The notes under the pieces were generated by a model that saw nothing but the letters and a program-made list of their open reading frames with translations, ran no database searches and was not told the origin of the DNA. The position numbers and the translations under genes were made by a program. Shown piece after piece: positions 20,650-31,290 of a DNA stretch of 64,000 nt (position 1 is its first letter; each line of letters opens with the position of its first letter). The stretch comes from Agrypnia vestita (Eukaryota > Arthropoda > Insecta > Trichoptera > Phryganeidae): positions 62,001 through 126,000 of the forward strand of contig JADDOH010001518.1 in NCBI GenBank assembly GCA_016648135.1. The letters run 5' to 3'.

Positions 20650-21885
20650 TATATTAAGTATTTCGTTTCCTAGTATACATAATACAGTTTTTAAGAGTCG
20701 TTTCAATATTTTACTTACGCATATTTACGGTATCACCAAATAAACAAGGGGGTGGTTTTTCCTTCACAAATCTCATATAAGTTAAATAAAGTACCCACTT
20801 GTTGCGAATTAAGGCTTTTTTCTTTTGCCTATCCCTACGTTTTGAGTGCTGCCCCTGAAAAGCGTTTGGAATTTTCTGATCGTAGTCAGATGCGATATCT
20901 TTATAGGACGCGATGAGTGTCTTGGCATATTTAGAGTAGGCACATGAAGTAAAATGTTTTGGAAAAAAATAACCTAAACAGTGACATTACCTAAACGGTT
21001 TGAATTTACCCTCACATGCTCACATAAATCCATCACTCAAGTCGATCCGTCATGACAGGATCGAGATATTATGAACTCTCGGCCTCTTGACTATCCTTCT
21101 AAATCTTTACGGGCATTCTGCACATCTAAGTGCTGTCATCACAATGCAGATTTTTCCACTTGGTTGATTCAAAAAGTGGCGGATTTTCCTCTTTGCCTTC
21201 GATTTTCGACATGGCCTACTACAAAAAGCTTCTGCAGGCTATCTTTTATTCTGGAAAAATGTTCAAAAAATTTGAGGACTCGTCTCAGATAAGTGGTTTA
21301 GAGTCTCTAGTTCAATTTTAGTGATTGTAATATGGATACAATTGTTCGTCTCTTTGTTCACGGTACAAGTACAACACGCATCCGCAACATCATGTCGACA
21401 TGTCAAAAGCATCTATCCGTGTCTCTCTCTCTCTTTTTTCTGGTTTCAAAGTCTATGATTCCACACTATAAAGGAATATTGAGTACTTTTAATAACTTAC
21501 AAGCTTGACTTGTCACCTACAACATTGTTTTGGATGTAAAGCAGTTTTTACATATTCCGGACATCATTTTTTGTTATATTTATTCCTCGTTGGATATCGG
21601 AATCGTAACTATCTCGTCACCAATTATAGATACGAGATAATTAGGTTCTTGGCAAATAAATTTAAATATAAATAAATGTTGAGCAACGTCTATTTTCCAT
21701 AGTACAAATGCGCATACCTAGGTAATGAAAAAAAATCGCAGATGATGGATCAATATGATGAAGTCTGCAACCAACGCCTCGCCTTAAGTATAACCAGAAA
21801 CTCTTAGAATCGGAACAAATGTGGTTGTCAACGACTACGACGAATATACTACTGAAGAAGAGTTAGAAGCCTCCATTTCAAAAAC
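20650..21885. other. Unassigned stretch
   Basis: AT-rich to mixed sequence. Small open frames (for example 21071-21292) show no domain I recognise. Confidence 0.4.
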
Positions 21886-21889
21886 ATAT

Positions 21890-22321
21890 TGTCAGTGGAG
21901 TACAATTATTGTATGTGCACATTATAGAAATCTCTAGAAAGGTTCACACAAATCTAGGATCAACTCGGCATATAATTAAAAAAAATATGGAGAAACTAAT
22001 GGATGTATGGAAAAACTAGTTGAACAGTCTCAAACATTCGAAAAACCAACATTTCTTGTATAAAAGCGTTCAAGCGCGCGCGGCGAGTAAGTTATTTCTG
22101 AGAATTTGACGATTCCATAGAAATTAACGGCAATTTAGTGTGCAACCAGCGACAATAAATTAAAAGTGTACCAAACGGAAATAAGTGCGACGGGCGAATA
22201 TTCTAGTGAGAGTAGGTTACGAGTGTGAAATATTGTGAAATAAAGAATAATGCTCCGATTAAATTCGTGTCCAGTGACTTTGCGTAGTTCCTTTGCCTCC
22301 CGAGGTCATGACCCCGCGACA
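21890..22321 (+). mobile_element. Solo LTR, family B
   Basis: Begins TGTCAGTGGAGTACAATTATTG... and ends ATGACCCCGCGACA; ATAT occurs directly before (21886-21889) and after (22322-22325), a 4-bp target duplication. TGTATAAAAGCG (near 22060) is a TATA box, with AATAAA-type signals later (near 22155 and 22245). The ACTAG/CTCGAA-like upstream words and TTAAATTCGTGTCCAGTGACT recur at 47490-47515 and 59838-59862 in related fragments. Solo, with no gag-pol. Confidence 0.8.
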
Positions 22322-22329
22322 ATATTCAA

Positions 22330-22780
22330 AACAGGGGCGGTACATTTCAAATATCAAGCGCTCGCCGTCGCTGGCAGTATTTATTGGATTGCCTCTCGCA
22401 GCCGCGGACGCACCCGAGGATAGTACCAAGTACCAGGCGGTAGCTACCCGCCCGCCTGTTGTGAATATGTTCAGAGTTGTCTATCTGTTCGCTGTATACG
22501 TTTGTGCGGTTTGGGATTAGATCCGTACATACGGCCCGTCTCCTTGGCAACCCACCACGCCTAAGTAGGCGGCATAATACCCGAGCAGCCGGCCTATTCT
22601 GTATTTTAGAGAAACTCAATGGCGCGGAAGACCGTTTGGGAATTACTGCCACGACTGTGCGTGTGACGCCAATTTACATAACAGCACTAATGAAGATCGC
22701 ACAGTTTCTGATTTATTCGATTGACTGGTTGGCTGACTTCGGAGCTGGCTGTATCGTCTTTGAAACTAGAACCAATGCCT
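22330..22780. other. GC-rich, apparently single-copy island
   Basis: Markedly GC-rich (CGCTCGCCGTCGCTGGCAG, GCAGCCGCGGACGCACCC). Open frames run on both strands (75-101 codons) but none has a recognised domain, and mutual overlap suggests they come from base composition. Could be a regulatory island or a 5' exon. Confidence 0.35.
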
Positions 22781-23283
22781 GAAATTGTGTTGATGTGATC
22801 ATTGTCATCGTTTTTTCCCTAAGCAGGATATTTAAAATGACTCCTACAATTCGTTTATTTAAATACTACGGGGTGAGTACAAAAATCGGGAAACGCAATC
22901 GTGGTAACTCAAACAGCATTTCCTTATATATCCGGGCTCTTATTTATAGGCAGGTAAGTATTCTCTTGAAGCTGAATGTTTACAAATGCAACCCAGAGAT
23001 CTTCTGCTGGGCTCCAGACAGATCTTACGTGGATGACTATCATCTCTTCACTACTGTTGTGGTTGCAGGCTCCTCTGCGGTGTACCTAGGCAGATCCTTT
23101 AAGAGCTACTTTATCAATTTACAGTAAGCGAAGGCCAAAGATTTGGTTTATTATATCTTATTTATTTAGTATTTCGCTTAGCTTCTCTTGTTTCAAGAGT
23201 TAGTGACCAATCAAAGCCACCCAATCAATGTTAGATTGTGTAATTTATTTGTCTCAATTTGATCTCTATGATTTATTTGTATC

Positions 23284-23390
23284 AATAGCTCCACGCCCAT
23301 TGTGGGCGTTGGCCTCCTCTAACATTTCACTCCATCTTCCTCTATCTTGACATGTAATCCTCCAATCCCTGATGCTTATATTTTCACAAC
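23284..23390 (-). pseudogene. RTE-like LINE, C-terminal fragment
   Basis: The minus strand encodes WRITCQDRGRWSEMLEEANA followed by H. It matches the 'dR~~Wr~~~~eAkah' tail of RTE-type proteins. Only the last 30 or so residues remain. Confidence 0.6.
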
Positions 23391-23874
23391 ATCAATAATT
23401 GCATCATCTAAATCTCCAATCGCCAGAAATAAATCTATTCTTGCTACTCTGTGCCTTTTTTTACTTGTATGCCACTCATACACACTTACATCGTGACACA
23501 TACACGAACACTGAGATGGTATTCTAACTAACACCCTGTATATTGCTGACCATCACCATATATAGTATAAAGTAAAGGAGTTGGTATAGGTTCTATACCA
23601 ACTTCGCTGAAATATACATGTATAAAACGATTTTACAGAATAGGCCAGAGCATCCAGGATATATGGAAATTTAGCAGGGATATTACGCCCCATGAGAAAT
23701 AGGATATATTCCAAATTGTACTACCATCCCTACCGTCGAACTTATCGCGCTCTGATCAAATAGACAAACTTAATTAAGTTATTGGAACATTGTAATATAG
23801 CGCCTTTGAGATGTGACCTTTTGCATAATACATATGCGCCATATTTAACACGATTGATAAAAGTGAGTGATATG

Positions 23875-24056
23875 AGTAGCTTGTTGGTGTGGTGGTCATG
23901 ACGCTCGTCTAGTGATCTGGTGGTCGGTGGTTCGAGTTACAGTCCAGGACACAAGCAAATTAGTAATATTTTCATAGCACAAGCGTTTAGCTTAGTTTGA
24001 AAATATATTGATGCGACGCGTATTCGTATTTGCATCACTATTTCAAAAAAAAAAGA
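23875..24056 (+). mobile_element. tRNA-derived SINE, copy 3
   Basis: Plus orientation: GTAGCTTGTTGGTGTGGTGG, then CGTCTAGTGATCTGG and GGTGGTTCGAGTTAC (B box), the body CATAGCACAAGCGTTTAGCT and TAGTTTGAAAATA, GCGACGCGTATTCGTATT, ending in an A run at about 24045-24054. This is the most complete copy and it defines the family orientation. Confidence 0.85.
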
Positions 24057-24599
24057 GAGACATGTGATACTAGAAGAAGGTATATGCACAGATCATCAAA
24101 ATATATTGTAAACTTTTTGATATATGTTTTGTTTCCATGGCTGGATCCAAAACATTTAACTTGTTTAAAAAAATATTACGAAAATTTTGAAATAATTTTA
24201 CGTGAAGACTCGATTTTGAAAGAAAAAAAAAATGACAATTGAATGTTGAAAAATGCAACGTTTTTTGTAAGAAATACGTTTTGTTTACTAGGGGATTTAA
24301 TTATAAAAAAAAATACTGTATTATAAATGTGTCTTAAATAAAAGTGAAGGAGGACATACTTCCACTGTGTCTGAATTCCGATGTATAAAATAAGGTACAA
24401 AAAAAGTACAATTCTCTACGTAACAATGTCCGTCACTATATCCACCAGACACTAAAAATTAAAAAATTAAGTATAATATTATAATAACGAGGTATTATAA
24501 ACAAAAAAGCATAATTCTCAATTTAATAATTTCCATCACAAAACGTAATCAAGACGCTGCGCTGCCCAAGATAGCGCTGTTTTCACAGCCTCAACTGGC

Positions 24600-24983
24600 G
24601 GCCAAAGTCTATACTAATATATGAAGAAGATGAGTTTGTAAGTTTGATTATTAAAATTATTTTACCAATATTTAGAATGGTCTTTCAGGGTGGGCTCAGG
24701 CTATATAATATTATCCCGTTAAAGTAAAAGGGCTTTTCGTGGTGACATATTTTACAACTAAAGTCGAGGAATAAATGGTCGAGCGATACGTTTTATACGA
24801 ACGCTACTTTAACCGCAAGATATATTTAAATACTTTCTATAGAGAAGCTGTAGAACTCAAAAAGTTCTATAAAAAAGTCGGCGATGACATATATCTATAT
24901 AGTAAGAGTAATACACAAATCGATAAAATAGGAATAAAAGTTACTAAAAAATCTACACGTGCAAAGCCGCGGGGAAAAGCTAG
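24600..24983 (+). mobile_element. Helitron-type 3' end, second family
   Basis: Ends ACACGTGCAAAGCCGCGGGG, AAAAG, CTAG (24980-24983), T. The 'CGTGC...GCCGCGGG...CTAG' ending is typical of insect non-autonomous Helitrons, although the hairpin is weak here. A 96-codon open frame (24775-25065) runs across the end into the next element, so I do not call it a gene. Left end uncertain. Confidence 0.5.
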
Positions 24984-24987
24984 TTTA

Positions 24988-25393
24988 CAGGTTGTTCCAT
25001 ATCTCGACGTCAAGCCGAAATTGGGTGACAGGCCAAGTCATAATTGTTATCAGAAAAATATATAGAAAAAAAAAACAGTCAGTTAAAACTGGGCAAAGTA
25101 TTGATTTTGAATACTTGGTTTGGTCAAAAAGTGACATTTTCTTCCAAGCTGGAGTAGTTGGCTTTGAATTTTGAACAAAAGTTTACAGAAGCATTATTCA
25201 GGATTACATAATAATAAAAAAAAATGAAGAAAAATAAAGTTTGTAGCAACAGGAGTGAAAAGACCTTCGCAGGGTGTAGATTTTTTAGATTTTTTTTAAA
25301 TGCTTATAATTTTTAAAACACATGACTTTGATAACTATTATGACTTGGCATATCATCCGATTTCGGCTTGACGTCAAGATACGGAACACCCTG
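24988..25393. mobile_element. Tc1/mariner-like MITE
   Basis: Inverted repeats of about 65 bp: left CAGGTTGTTCCATATCTCGA, CGTCAAGCCGAAATTGGGTG; right (reverse) CAGGGTGTTCCGTATCTTGA, CGTCAAGCCGAAATCGGATG. TA is present on each side (24986-24987, 25394-25395), the target of this superfamily. No transposase. It begins four bases after the Helitron CTAG end. Confidence 0.8.
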
Positions 25394-25399
25394 TATAAT

Positions 25400-26280
25400 A
25401 AAAGTATGTCATTTTTGACGAGTTATAGGTAAAAATGCCATATTAGATGTGAAGGAGAACGAAAGCGTTGTAGATAATTTTTAGTTTTTATATCAAACAG
25501 GTCAATTCTTTTCATCGCCCCAACTATACAATTAAAACAATTAAATAAAATAAATCTTGTATCAAATATTACTGGTAGTTAATTTTGTTACCAATATGCA
25601 GATTAATAATTGTGTTACCAATTAATTTATAATGAACCTTTGAAATTCTGCTTTTGATCATTTCACCCACACAGCACCTGTTACAGGGAGCAAAAACAGG
25701 TCTTAACAATAATTCCACTACGTAATAGCGACAAGCCTACTTCAAAGATTCTTGTCTATGGGTTAAATGTATACTGCGTAAATATTTTATTTATGGTAAA
25801 TTTGTTGACATCATTTTGAGTGGATTTTTTTCGTCGGGCGCTAAAGGCCCAAATTACAACACTCGTTTGTTGATTCTACTCGTTTGATGTTTGCTTCACT
25901 TGTCTGTAAAGGATAGAGACAAATCTTACTGTAAATACTTGAACCTCTTTTTGACTAGAAATTGCTCTAAAATTTGGCAATCAGACGTATTCCGGATGTC
26001 AATATAATAATTATTTTATAAAATAAGTTCTTCTATTAAAATAATTATTTTAAATACTGATTTGTTATTTAATCGGACGTATTGAAATTAAAATGAAATA
26101 TAACACATTAAAATTGAGGCTATGGCAATGGTATTGGCTTTATTGGAAAGTTTTATTTATATCTCTATCGCTCTACATAGGCCTAGATGCGTGAGGAAAG
26201 AGCGGCATGGATCCGTATCGCTCCATCTTTATCCCACGATTTTTAGATCGATCGACTAAAAGTGTTTAATTTTTTTAAAA
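25400..26280. other. Unassigned AT-rich stretch
   Basis: No supported feature seen. Confidence 0.4.
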
Positions 26281-26284
26281 CCAA

Positions 26285-26620
26285 ATTTATTATTCAATAA
26301 GAAAAGCTGTACAGAAAAACCAAATCAACGATAAAATATTTGGCTGCTACTGGGACTCCTATCTATCCGGGGCAGCTGTGTTAATCAATTACGCTACAGC
26401 GGCCTCATGCATTTCCGTCAATATATCAACTTTATATGCAAGTCTCTTATTATTAATTGATTAATACATACTATCCATATAGTACGAGGCTGCCGTAGCA
26501 TAATTAGTAAATGTACCTGCCTCGGATAGATAGGAGGTCCTTGGTTCGAGTCCCGGTAGCAGGCAAATATTTTTTCATTGATTTGATTTTTCTGTATGTT
26601 TTTACTAATTGATTAATAAA
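26285..26620. mobile_element. Foldback element with two tRNA-like arms
   Basis: Bases 26285-26406 are the reverse complement of 26485-26620 with about 80% identity, around an 80-base centre. Each arm contains a tRNA-like sequence. The right arm has the A box TAGCATAATTAG and a perfect B box GGTTCGAGTCC. The left arm (read on the minus strand) lacks about 14 bp that include the B box. Outer arm parts (GTACAGAAAAACCAAATCAA and its mirror) continue the pairing. See also the tRNA-like gene in inverted repeats at 3301-3462. Confidence 0.7.
26484..26565 (+). ncRNA. tRNA-like pol III unit (right arm)
   Basis: GAGGCTGCCGTAGCATAATT ... GGTTCGAGTCCCGGTAGC. GCTGCCG and CGGTAGC can pair as a 7-bp acceptor-like stem, and A and B boxes are intact. 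A standard T stem and anticodon arm in register are not evident. It is probably tRNA-derived rather than a working tRNA. Confidence 0.45.
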
Positions 26621-26959
26621 ATAATATATGTGTTTAATTTTATTAAAATAATTTCACTTATAATCTAAATAAATCCACAATAAATTCAATGTCAATATAC
26701 TGCGATTATAATTACTTTATTCTCGTATATGAAACATTCAGTAATGTGTCATATACGAGATATGCGAACATCGCAATATTCCGTGGGTATTAGGGTGGGA
26801 TTTTTTCCTTTCACTACCAAATTGATGATTAAACTCTCAAAGATTAATGAAGTGCCAAAAAAAAATATAACATCTGTAATAGTACAACCTACTGTAGGAA
26901 CTGAACACCATTGAGTAATTGCACAACTGCACATAAGTTTAGAATAAATTGGAAACATA

Positions 26960-27240
26960 TAGAAACCTGTAGAACACACGAAAATATACCAGAAGATTCG
27001 AGAAAAAAATTCCCTCTAAGTTACGTTTCCTATAATTTGTTCTGACAGACGAGTGCGAGACCAAAGATTCCGGGCAAATAAAATCGAGTAAACGTCGACA
27101 GCGTAACGAGTATTAGAAGTACCTAGTCGTGAAATATTCTCGAGTGTAAATAATATTTCAGATATGCAGTGTTTCAATTTATAAATAAAAGTCACTATGA
27201 TTTATCGTGTTTCATTTCAGTCGCGAATCCATGACTAATT
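26960..27240 (+). mobile_element. LTR-like fragment
   Basis: Contains GTCGTGAAATATTCTCGAGTG and an AATAAAAGTCACTATGA stretch similar in arrangement to family B LTR fragments (CCAGAAGATTCGAG before it). No clear ends or target duplication. Confidence 0.3.
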
Positions 27241-27279
27241 ACACAGTAAGTACAAAACGACAAAACCGAGCTTTGTAAT

Positions 27280-27460
27280 TTGGCCCCCGAAATCTGTACC
27301 GCGCTGCTGTCAATACGGCCGGTAGGTACTGACAGATTTATCGCGCCTTGTCCACGGTGTGTTGTGCTTTTGTTATGGCAAGCTTCATCACGCGGGAACA
27401 ATGGCGCGGTGACGCGGCAAAATGTTAAATGGCGCCGTCAGTAATGCCGGCTGGGCAGAA
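27280..27460. other. GC-rich island
   Basis: Single-copy-looking sequence with CpG-rich words (ATGGCGCGGTGACGCGGC, GGCGCCGTCAGTAATGCCGG). It lies beside an unrecognised 138-codon open frame. Confidence 0.35.
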
Positions 27461-27877
27461 TTAACACAATCTGCCCCGTTTATCGTCAGATGATGTGTGC
27501 TCGCAGCTTTTAAATATCACTCCATTGTACGGATTCACATAAATTCCAGATTCATGAATACTCTTATTCACTGCATTAATGATCTTTATTTCCAGCAATG
27601 CTCGAAACGCGAGGCTACACCCCTGTACGGCCCGCGCACCAACAACACGTTTAATTGTAATCGCGTTTTTTGATGTGAAAATGTCTCTTAAAATCGGTGC
27701 TGGGTGTGGGGAGGCAATTGCGCCCAAATGGGTTAAAATTTCTGTCGAAGTAATTTTAAACTTCGAAAACTCGGCTAAAAATAGACATAACACCGCCATC
27801 ATGGTTTCAATGTTTCGTTTTAAAGAGGAAGAATGAAAATTTGTGCTAAAAATTTGACATTCGAAGCGGCTGGACAT
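27461..27877 (-). other. Unrecognised 138-codon open frame
   Basis: Longest intact frame outside clear repeats after the RT remnant and the minisatellite. A start codon at 27875-27877 and a stop are present, with mid-range composition. The product has a short hydrophobic stretch near residues 27-36 (MMAVLCLFLAEF), then no motif I know. An 85-codon frame runs on the opposite strand. It could be a small gene, an exon or chance. I assign no function. Confidence 0.2.
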
Positions 27878-27949
27878 CGCGGACTGTTTAAAAAGAAATA
27901 AAACCTCGATCTAATTATCATACTCAAGTCAACTAGTTTTAGCTTTCAA

Positions 27950-28435
27950 GTAAATATCTCAAAAATTTAAGTTAAAAAGGTACTTAAAGTAATATAAATA
28001 AAAAAATAATTAGGTAATATAAAGACTAAATAATGGTGAGTGACTGAATGTGAAAAAAAGTATATGAAGAAATAAGTAAATTAATGGGAGCAAAAGGGTA
28101 AGGAGGTAGAAGTGAGAGTAGAGGTGGAGGAAGAGAAGATTAGATATAGTGAGTGATTGTTCAGATTCGATTTAGTACGTGTAATTCAGCAAATTCGGTA
28201 AGACCAATGTTGAAGAGGTCAATATCAATACAATTATTATTGAAAGCTTTGCATGCGCGATATAACAATGTATTTTGTGTATGTGATGTTCTATTTCTCG
28301 GAACATGAAAGAGCAAGTTCTGTTGGGTTCGTCTGCAGGGAACATGAAAAGAGATTAAGTCCAGATAATTGGGAGAGTCGAGATATCCTCTTAATAGTTT
28401 AAATAATAGTATTAGATCAGCACGTGCTCTTCAAT
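27950..28435 (-). pseudogene. Jockey/CR1-like LINE C-terminus, intact stretch without start
   Basis: On the minus strand 28430-28161 is open for 89 codons: RARADLILLFKLLRGYLDSP, SFHVPCRRTQQNLLFHVP, YRACKAFNNNCIDIDLFNIG, ending at a TGA (28161-28163). It matches the Jockey/CR1 tail at 41700-42553 (LKFHVPCRSRRHNPVFHI, AFNKLIRLLDIDLFECS). A stop directly upstream and frameshifts before it mark it as a relic. The AT-rich stretch to about 27950 is probably its 3' untranslated region. Confidence 0.8.
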
Positions 28436-28861
28436 GTTTTACAGTTTTTATGTTGTGGAAATGTAGTGCTTCATGATAAAAGTCAAAAGATTAATCTAGC
28501 GATGAATATAAAAATATTGAAATTTATAAGTTGCCATGTTTGTACATATTGATTATATATAATTATCTCACTTCTCTGACATATTTATCTCATCAACCAC
28601 CGAACAGATAAATATCGACACAATACATAGAAGCAACATCGAGTACAAAGCGCATCACAAGGAGCCAGACAAATGCCATTAAGGCCAACAATGGCCGGGA
28701 ATACCCAATATCCAATACAAAATTCCCAAAAACCATTAAGGCTAATAAGGACTGAAGTACCCAAATTTAGATTTTGACTTGCCAGACCTTACTTGGTAGT
28801 AAACTTCCGATACGAACAGACGTGCTCGCACTGCCCCAAGTGACGGAAATTTATTAACACG

Positions 28862-28902
28862 GCACCCTGAAGATGCCTGTTGTGATTCAAGCGAAACGTC
28901 GG
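28862..28902 (+). ncRNA. Hammerhead-ribozyme-like motif (Penelope type)
   Basis: CTGAAGA (28867-28873), a short stem GCCTG/CAAGC with one mismatch, then GAAACGTC (28893-28900) and GG. It has the same layout as 51514-51548 but with A for U in box 1. A conserved structured segment follows at once. Confidence 0.5.
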
Positions 28903-28908
28903 TTGACG

Positions 28909-28992
28909 AATGGTCCTTCTGAGGACCAGATTTTGACGCGGGTTACCCCCAAAGAAATTAATATTAACATTTTTAACACCCGTGAAAACCTT
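28909..28992 (+). repeat. Conserved structured segment, copy 2
   Basis: Hairpin TGGTCC-TTCTGA-GGACCA, then TTTTGACGCGGGTTACCCCC and, after a spacer, ACACCCGTGAAAACC. Stem sequences are identical to 14521-14606 while loops and spacer differ. It lies 9 bases after the hammerhead-like core, as expected if both belong to one Penelope-like terminal repeat. Confidence 0.6.
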
Positions 28993-29637
28993 TATTATAA
29001 TATATATATAAAAATAATTTTATACTTCCCAAAGTACGATCTCGAATCCAGACAATCAATTCTGGATTGGCGCCCGCGCCCCTGTGCGCGAGCCTTAGTA
29101 TGCATCTGCCAAAAGGGAAGAGTGATAACTTCACCCCATTTCCCCTACATCCTACATCCTTCACCTGTGTGATACGATATTCTGAATAAATTTTATCTTT
29201 AAATTACAATTTTACACATTTAACTTCAAAGGATATACAAGGCTAAACTAATTTCAGAAATTATCTATGGAAATCGTCAAAGGCTTTCAACCCTTGTGAA
29301 AAAATACTACCCCAACACCTAAGCCGTTGAATTCCACAAAAATAATTTTATGTATTACATTAGTAGATTTAATACCCAGCTTCGCTTGAGATTTAGATTC
29401 TCGTATTCACAAAATTAATTTCATGTTAGGTACTTTTTATTTTATGAAAAAAATGCTGAATATGTAGATATTTTCAATGCAGAAAAAAGTTAGATAAATC
29501 TCTACATTACATTATATCTCTTTTTAGATTTTTTGTTTATTGCGAGTTTATTGGATATTTAAAAGTTTCATATCTCGTGATGGAAATGACGTGGGGAGAT
29601 ATCTTATTTCTATTAAATTCCAGACTAAGGTATTTAT

Positions 29638-29690
29638 GAATTTACTACCTGTAACCCGTCAAAAATGTCGGTTCCTAAAGAACAAGTGCT
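29638..29690 (-). mobile_element. Decayed Helitron-type end
   Basis: On the minus strand CCGACATTTTTGACGG, GTTACAG, then GTAG. It is like the CCGTCATTTTTGACGG ... CTAG ends at 29949 and 62674, with a changed terminal base. GGACGGACGGACGG follows at 29758-29771. Confidence 0.4.
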
Positions 29691-29948
29691 TATTTATATA
29701 TAAAAAAGAAAAATATATATACTATAAGGAAGAAACGGACGTTACACGAAGTTAGGATGGACGGACGGACGGAAAGACAATAAAATTATTATAATTGGGA
29801 TTCAAGTAAAGTTTAAAGATAAAATGTGGTCAAATTTGTTAACATTACAGAGAAAAGGAAAAAATGATAAGCTTTAATAGTTACTAATGAACCAACAAGC
29901 CATTATAGGTTCATTAAGCTTAGTTTTTAGTGTTTTAACTATTTAAAA

Positions 29949-29990
29949 CTAGTTGTTACCCGTCAAAAATGACGGAATAATGGTTCGTTA
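29949..29990 (-). mobile_element. Helitron 3' end (CCGTCA hairpin family)
   Basis: Minus strand: hairpin CCGTCA-TTTT-TGACGG, spacer GTAACAA, CTAG (29949-29952 in reverse), then T. Classic Helitron 3' terminus. The same end is present at 62674 and, decayed, at 29638. The body toward higher coordinates soon runs into LINE sequence, so this is a short piece. Confidence 0.6.
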
Positions 29991-30700
29991 TATTATTTAT
30001 GTTGAGTTGTTTTGTTGTCTGGTAGATTAATCTGACTACATGACACCAGCTGAATTTGATAGATTCAGTTGGTGTCATGTAGTCAAGGTTGTAAAACATT
30101 TTTGAAATTTTATTTTGTTGTCTGTGAAGTCTGTTTAGGTCAGTTTTATTTCCAGTTCCACAAAAAAGTATCATGTATACTATTTTACTATCTACGTAAA
30201 CTATACATTAATATTTTTATGTTCATTGGTATGTATTTATTTGTGGACAACTATGGTCATAGTTTCTATTATTGTGTCTTTGTGTTTGTCCAGAAGTAGT
30301 CTGTCTATAGGTATTTAGTAGTTATTTAGTATCCCAGGTATTAAGTGTGTTTTAGTTCCATCAGTGCTTCGTTATGTATTTTTATGTGTTTTTGGGCTTG
30401 ATTTAACGTGGACATAATTATATTTTTCGGCGTACAGAGTCAGGAAATAGTTTTTTGTCCATTTTGTTAACAAGCCTATGTCTTTGTTTATGATTTTTAT
30501 GGTTTTAGCGTCTATTTAATTTTTGTAGAAAATTCCAGGGTCATTAGCACACATTATAGTTTTCCCTTGAATGTTTTGTCGAGTCTGGTAATTTATGTAT
30601 GTTATATGTAACAGAGGTTTCAGAATAGATCCTTGGGGTACACCGTAATCCACGTTCATTTGTCGGCTTGTTGCTTCAGGGAGTGTGGTATATTAAATTC
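29985..30700 (-). pseudogene. Decayed LINE with RT motif 5 (CR1/Jockey-like)
   Basis: The minus strand gives, across frameshifts, YGVPQGSILKPLL (about 30625-30650), a degenerate YxDD box (CANDPGI for YADDTAI), and later FCGTGNKTDLNR ... LHRQQNKISKMFYNLDYMTPTES and QLNINNITNH. The latter matches 57060-57260 (FWGTGNKTNLS, LQRQQKKILKSVYDLKYRTPTET). Many stops. A 53-bp palindrome at 30033-30085 interrupts it. Confidence 0.75.
30033..30085. repeat. 53-bp palindrome inside the LINE
   Basis: TGACTACATGACACCAGCTG... and ...CAGTTGGTGTCATGTAGTCA are reverse complements with one mismatch. The right arm is LINE coding sequence (YMTPTE); the left arm is an inverted copy of the same 23 bases. Confidence 0.85.
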
Positions 30701-31189
30701 AGAGTTTTACCGGTTTACCGGTAATACTATTTTCCGGTTTATTTGAAGGCCCTAATACTCGGCACAGATTTATTTTCTGCCAGCTTTGCCACTACAACTA
30801 ATTTTTAAAATCCATCCTTTGACAACGTCCAAGCGTCATTTTTTATGAACGGAATCTTCGTCCATGTTAATAAAGTACCAAAGACACCTAAAAATCAAAG
30901 ACTTTAAACTTTGATAAAAGTTGTTCGACATTTTATCTTTGAAAAACGATTGTTGTTATCAGAGGGTATTTTAGAGGAGAGAGAATATTCAAAATTATTT
31001 ACGCATAAATAATATAGACATATTTATTCGTGTGAGAAATATTCGTATATTTTTAATGAGGGATTTGGGGAAAAAACCTACGCATGGAATACATTATTAG
31101 TGTTGCTATGTTTAGTTACAAAAATAAATATCTGTGAGGTAACTATTACATAAGTGTCTCGTACCTAGTAGCAAAACTTTCAGGACCTA

Positions 31190-31290
31190 TCTTCGTTCAA
31201 CTTTAAATAGAAAATATTACATACACTTTGGTTAAATGTCGACAGTTACAGAGATAAGCGACATAAAAGTTTACATTTTTAAAAAAATAT
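31190..31290. repeat. Fragment of TIR family E
   Basis: ACACTTTGGTTAAATGTCGACAGTTACAGAGATAAGCGACAT resembles the arms at 46548-46640 (ACACTTTGGGTGAAATGATA, ACAGTTACGGAGATAAGCAA). The matching second arm was not found nearby. Confidence 0.5.

Noticed and set aside
22293..22782. Three open frames of 75-101 codons as an exon
   Set aside because: They occur on both strands of a GC-rich island, no domain is seen and no splice pattern singles out one.
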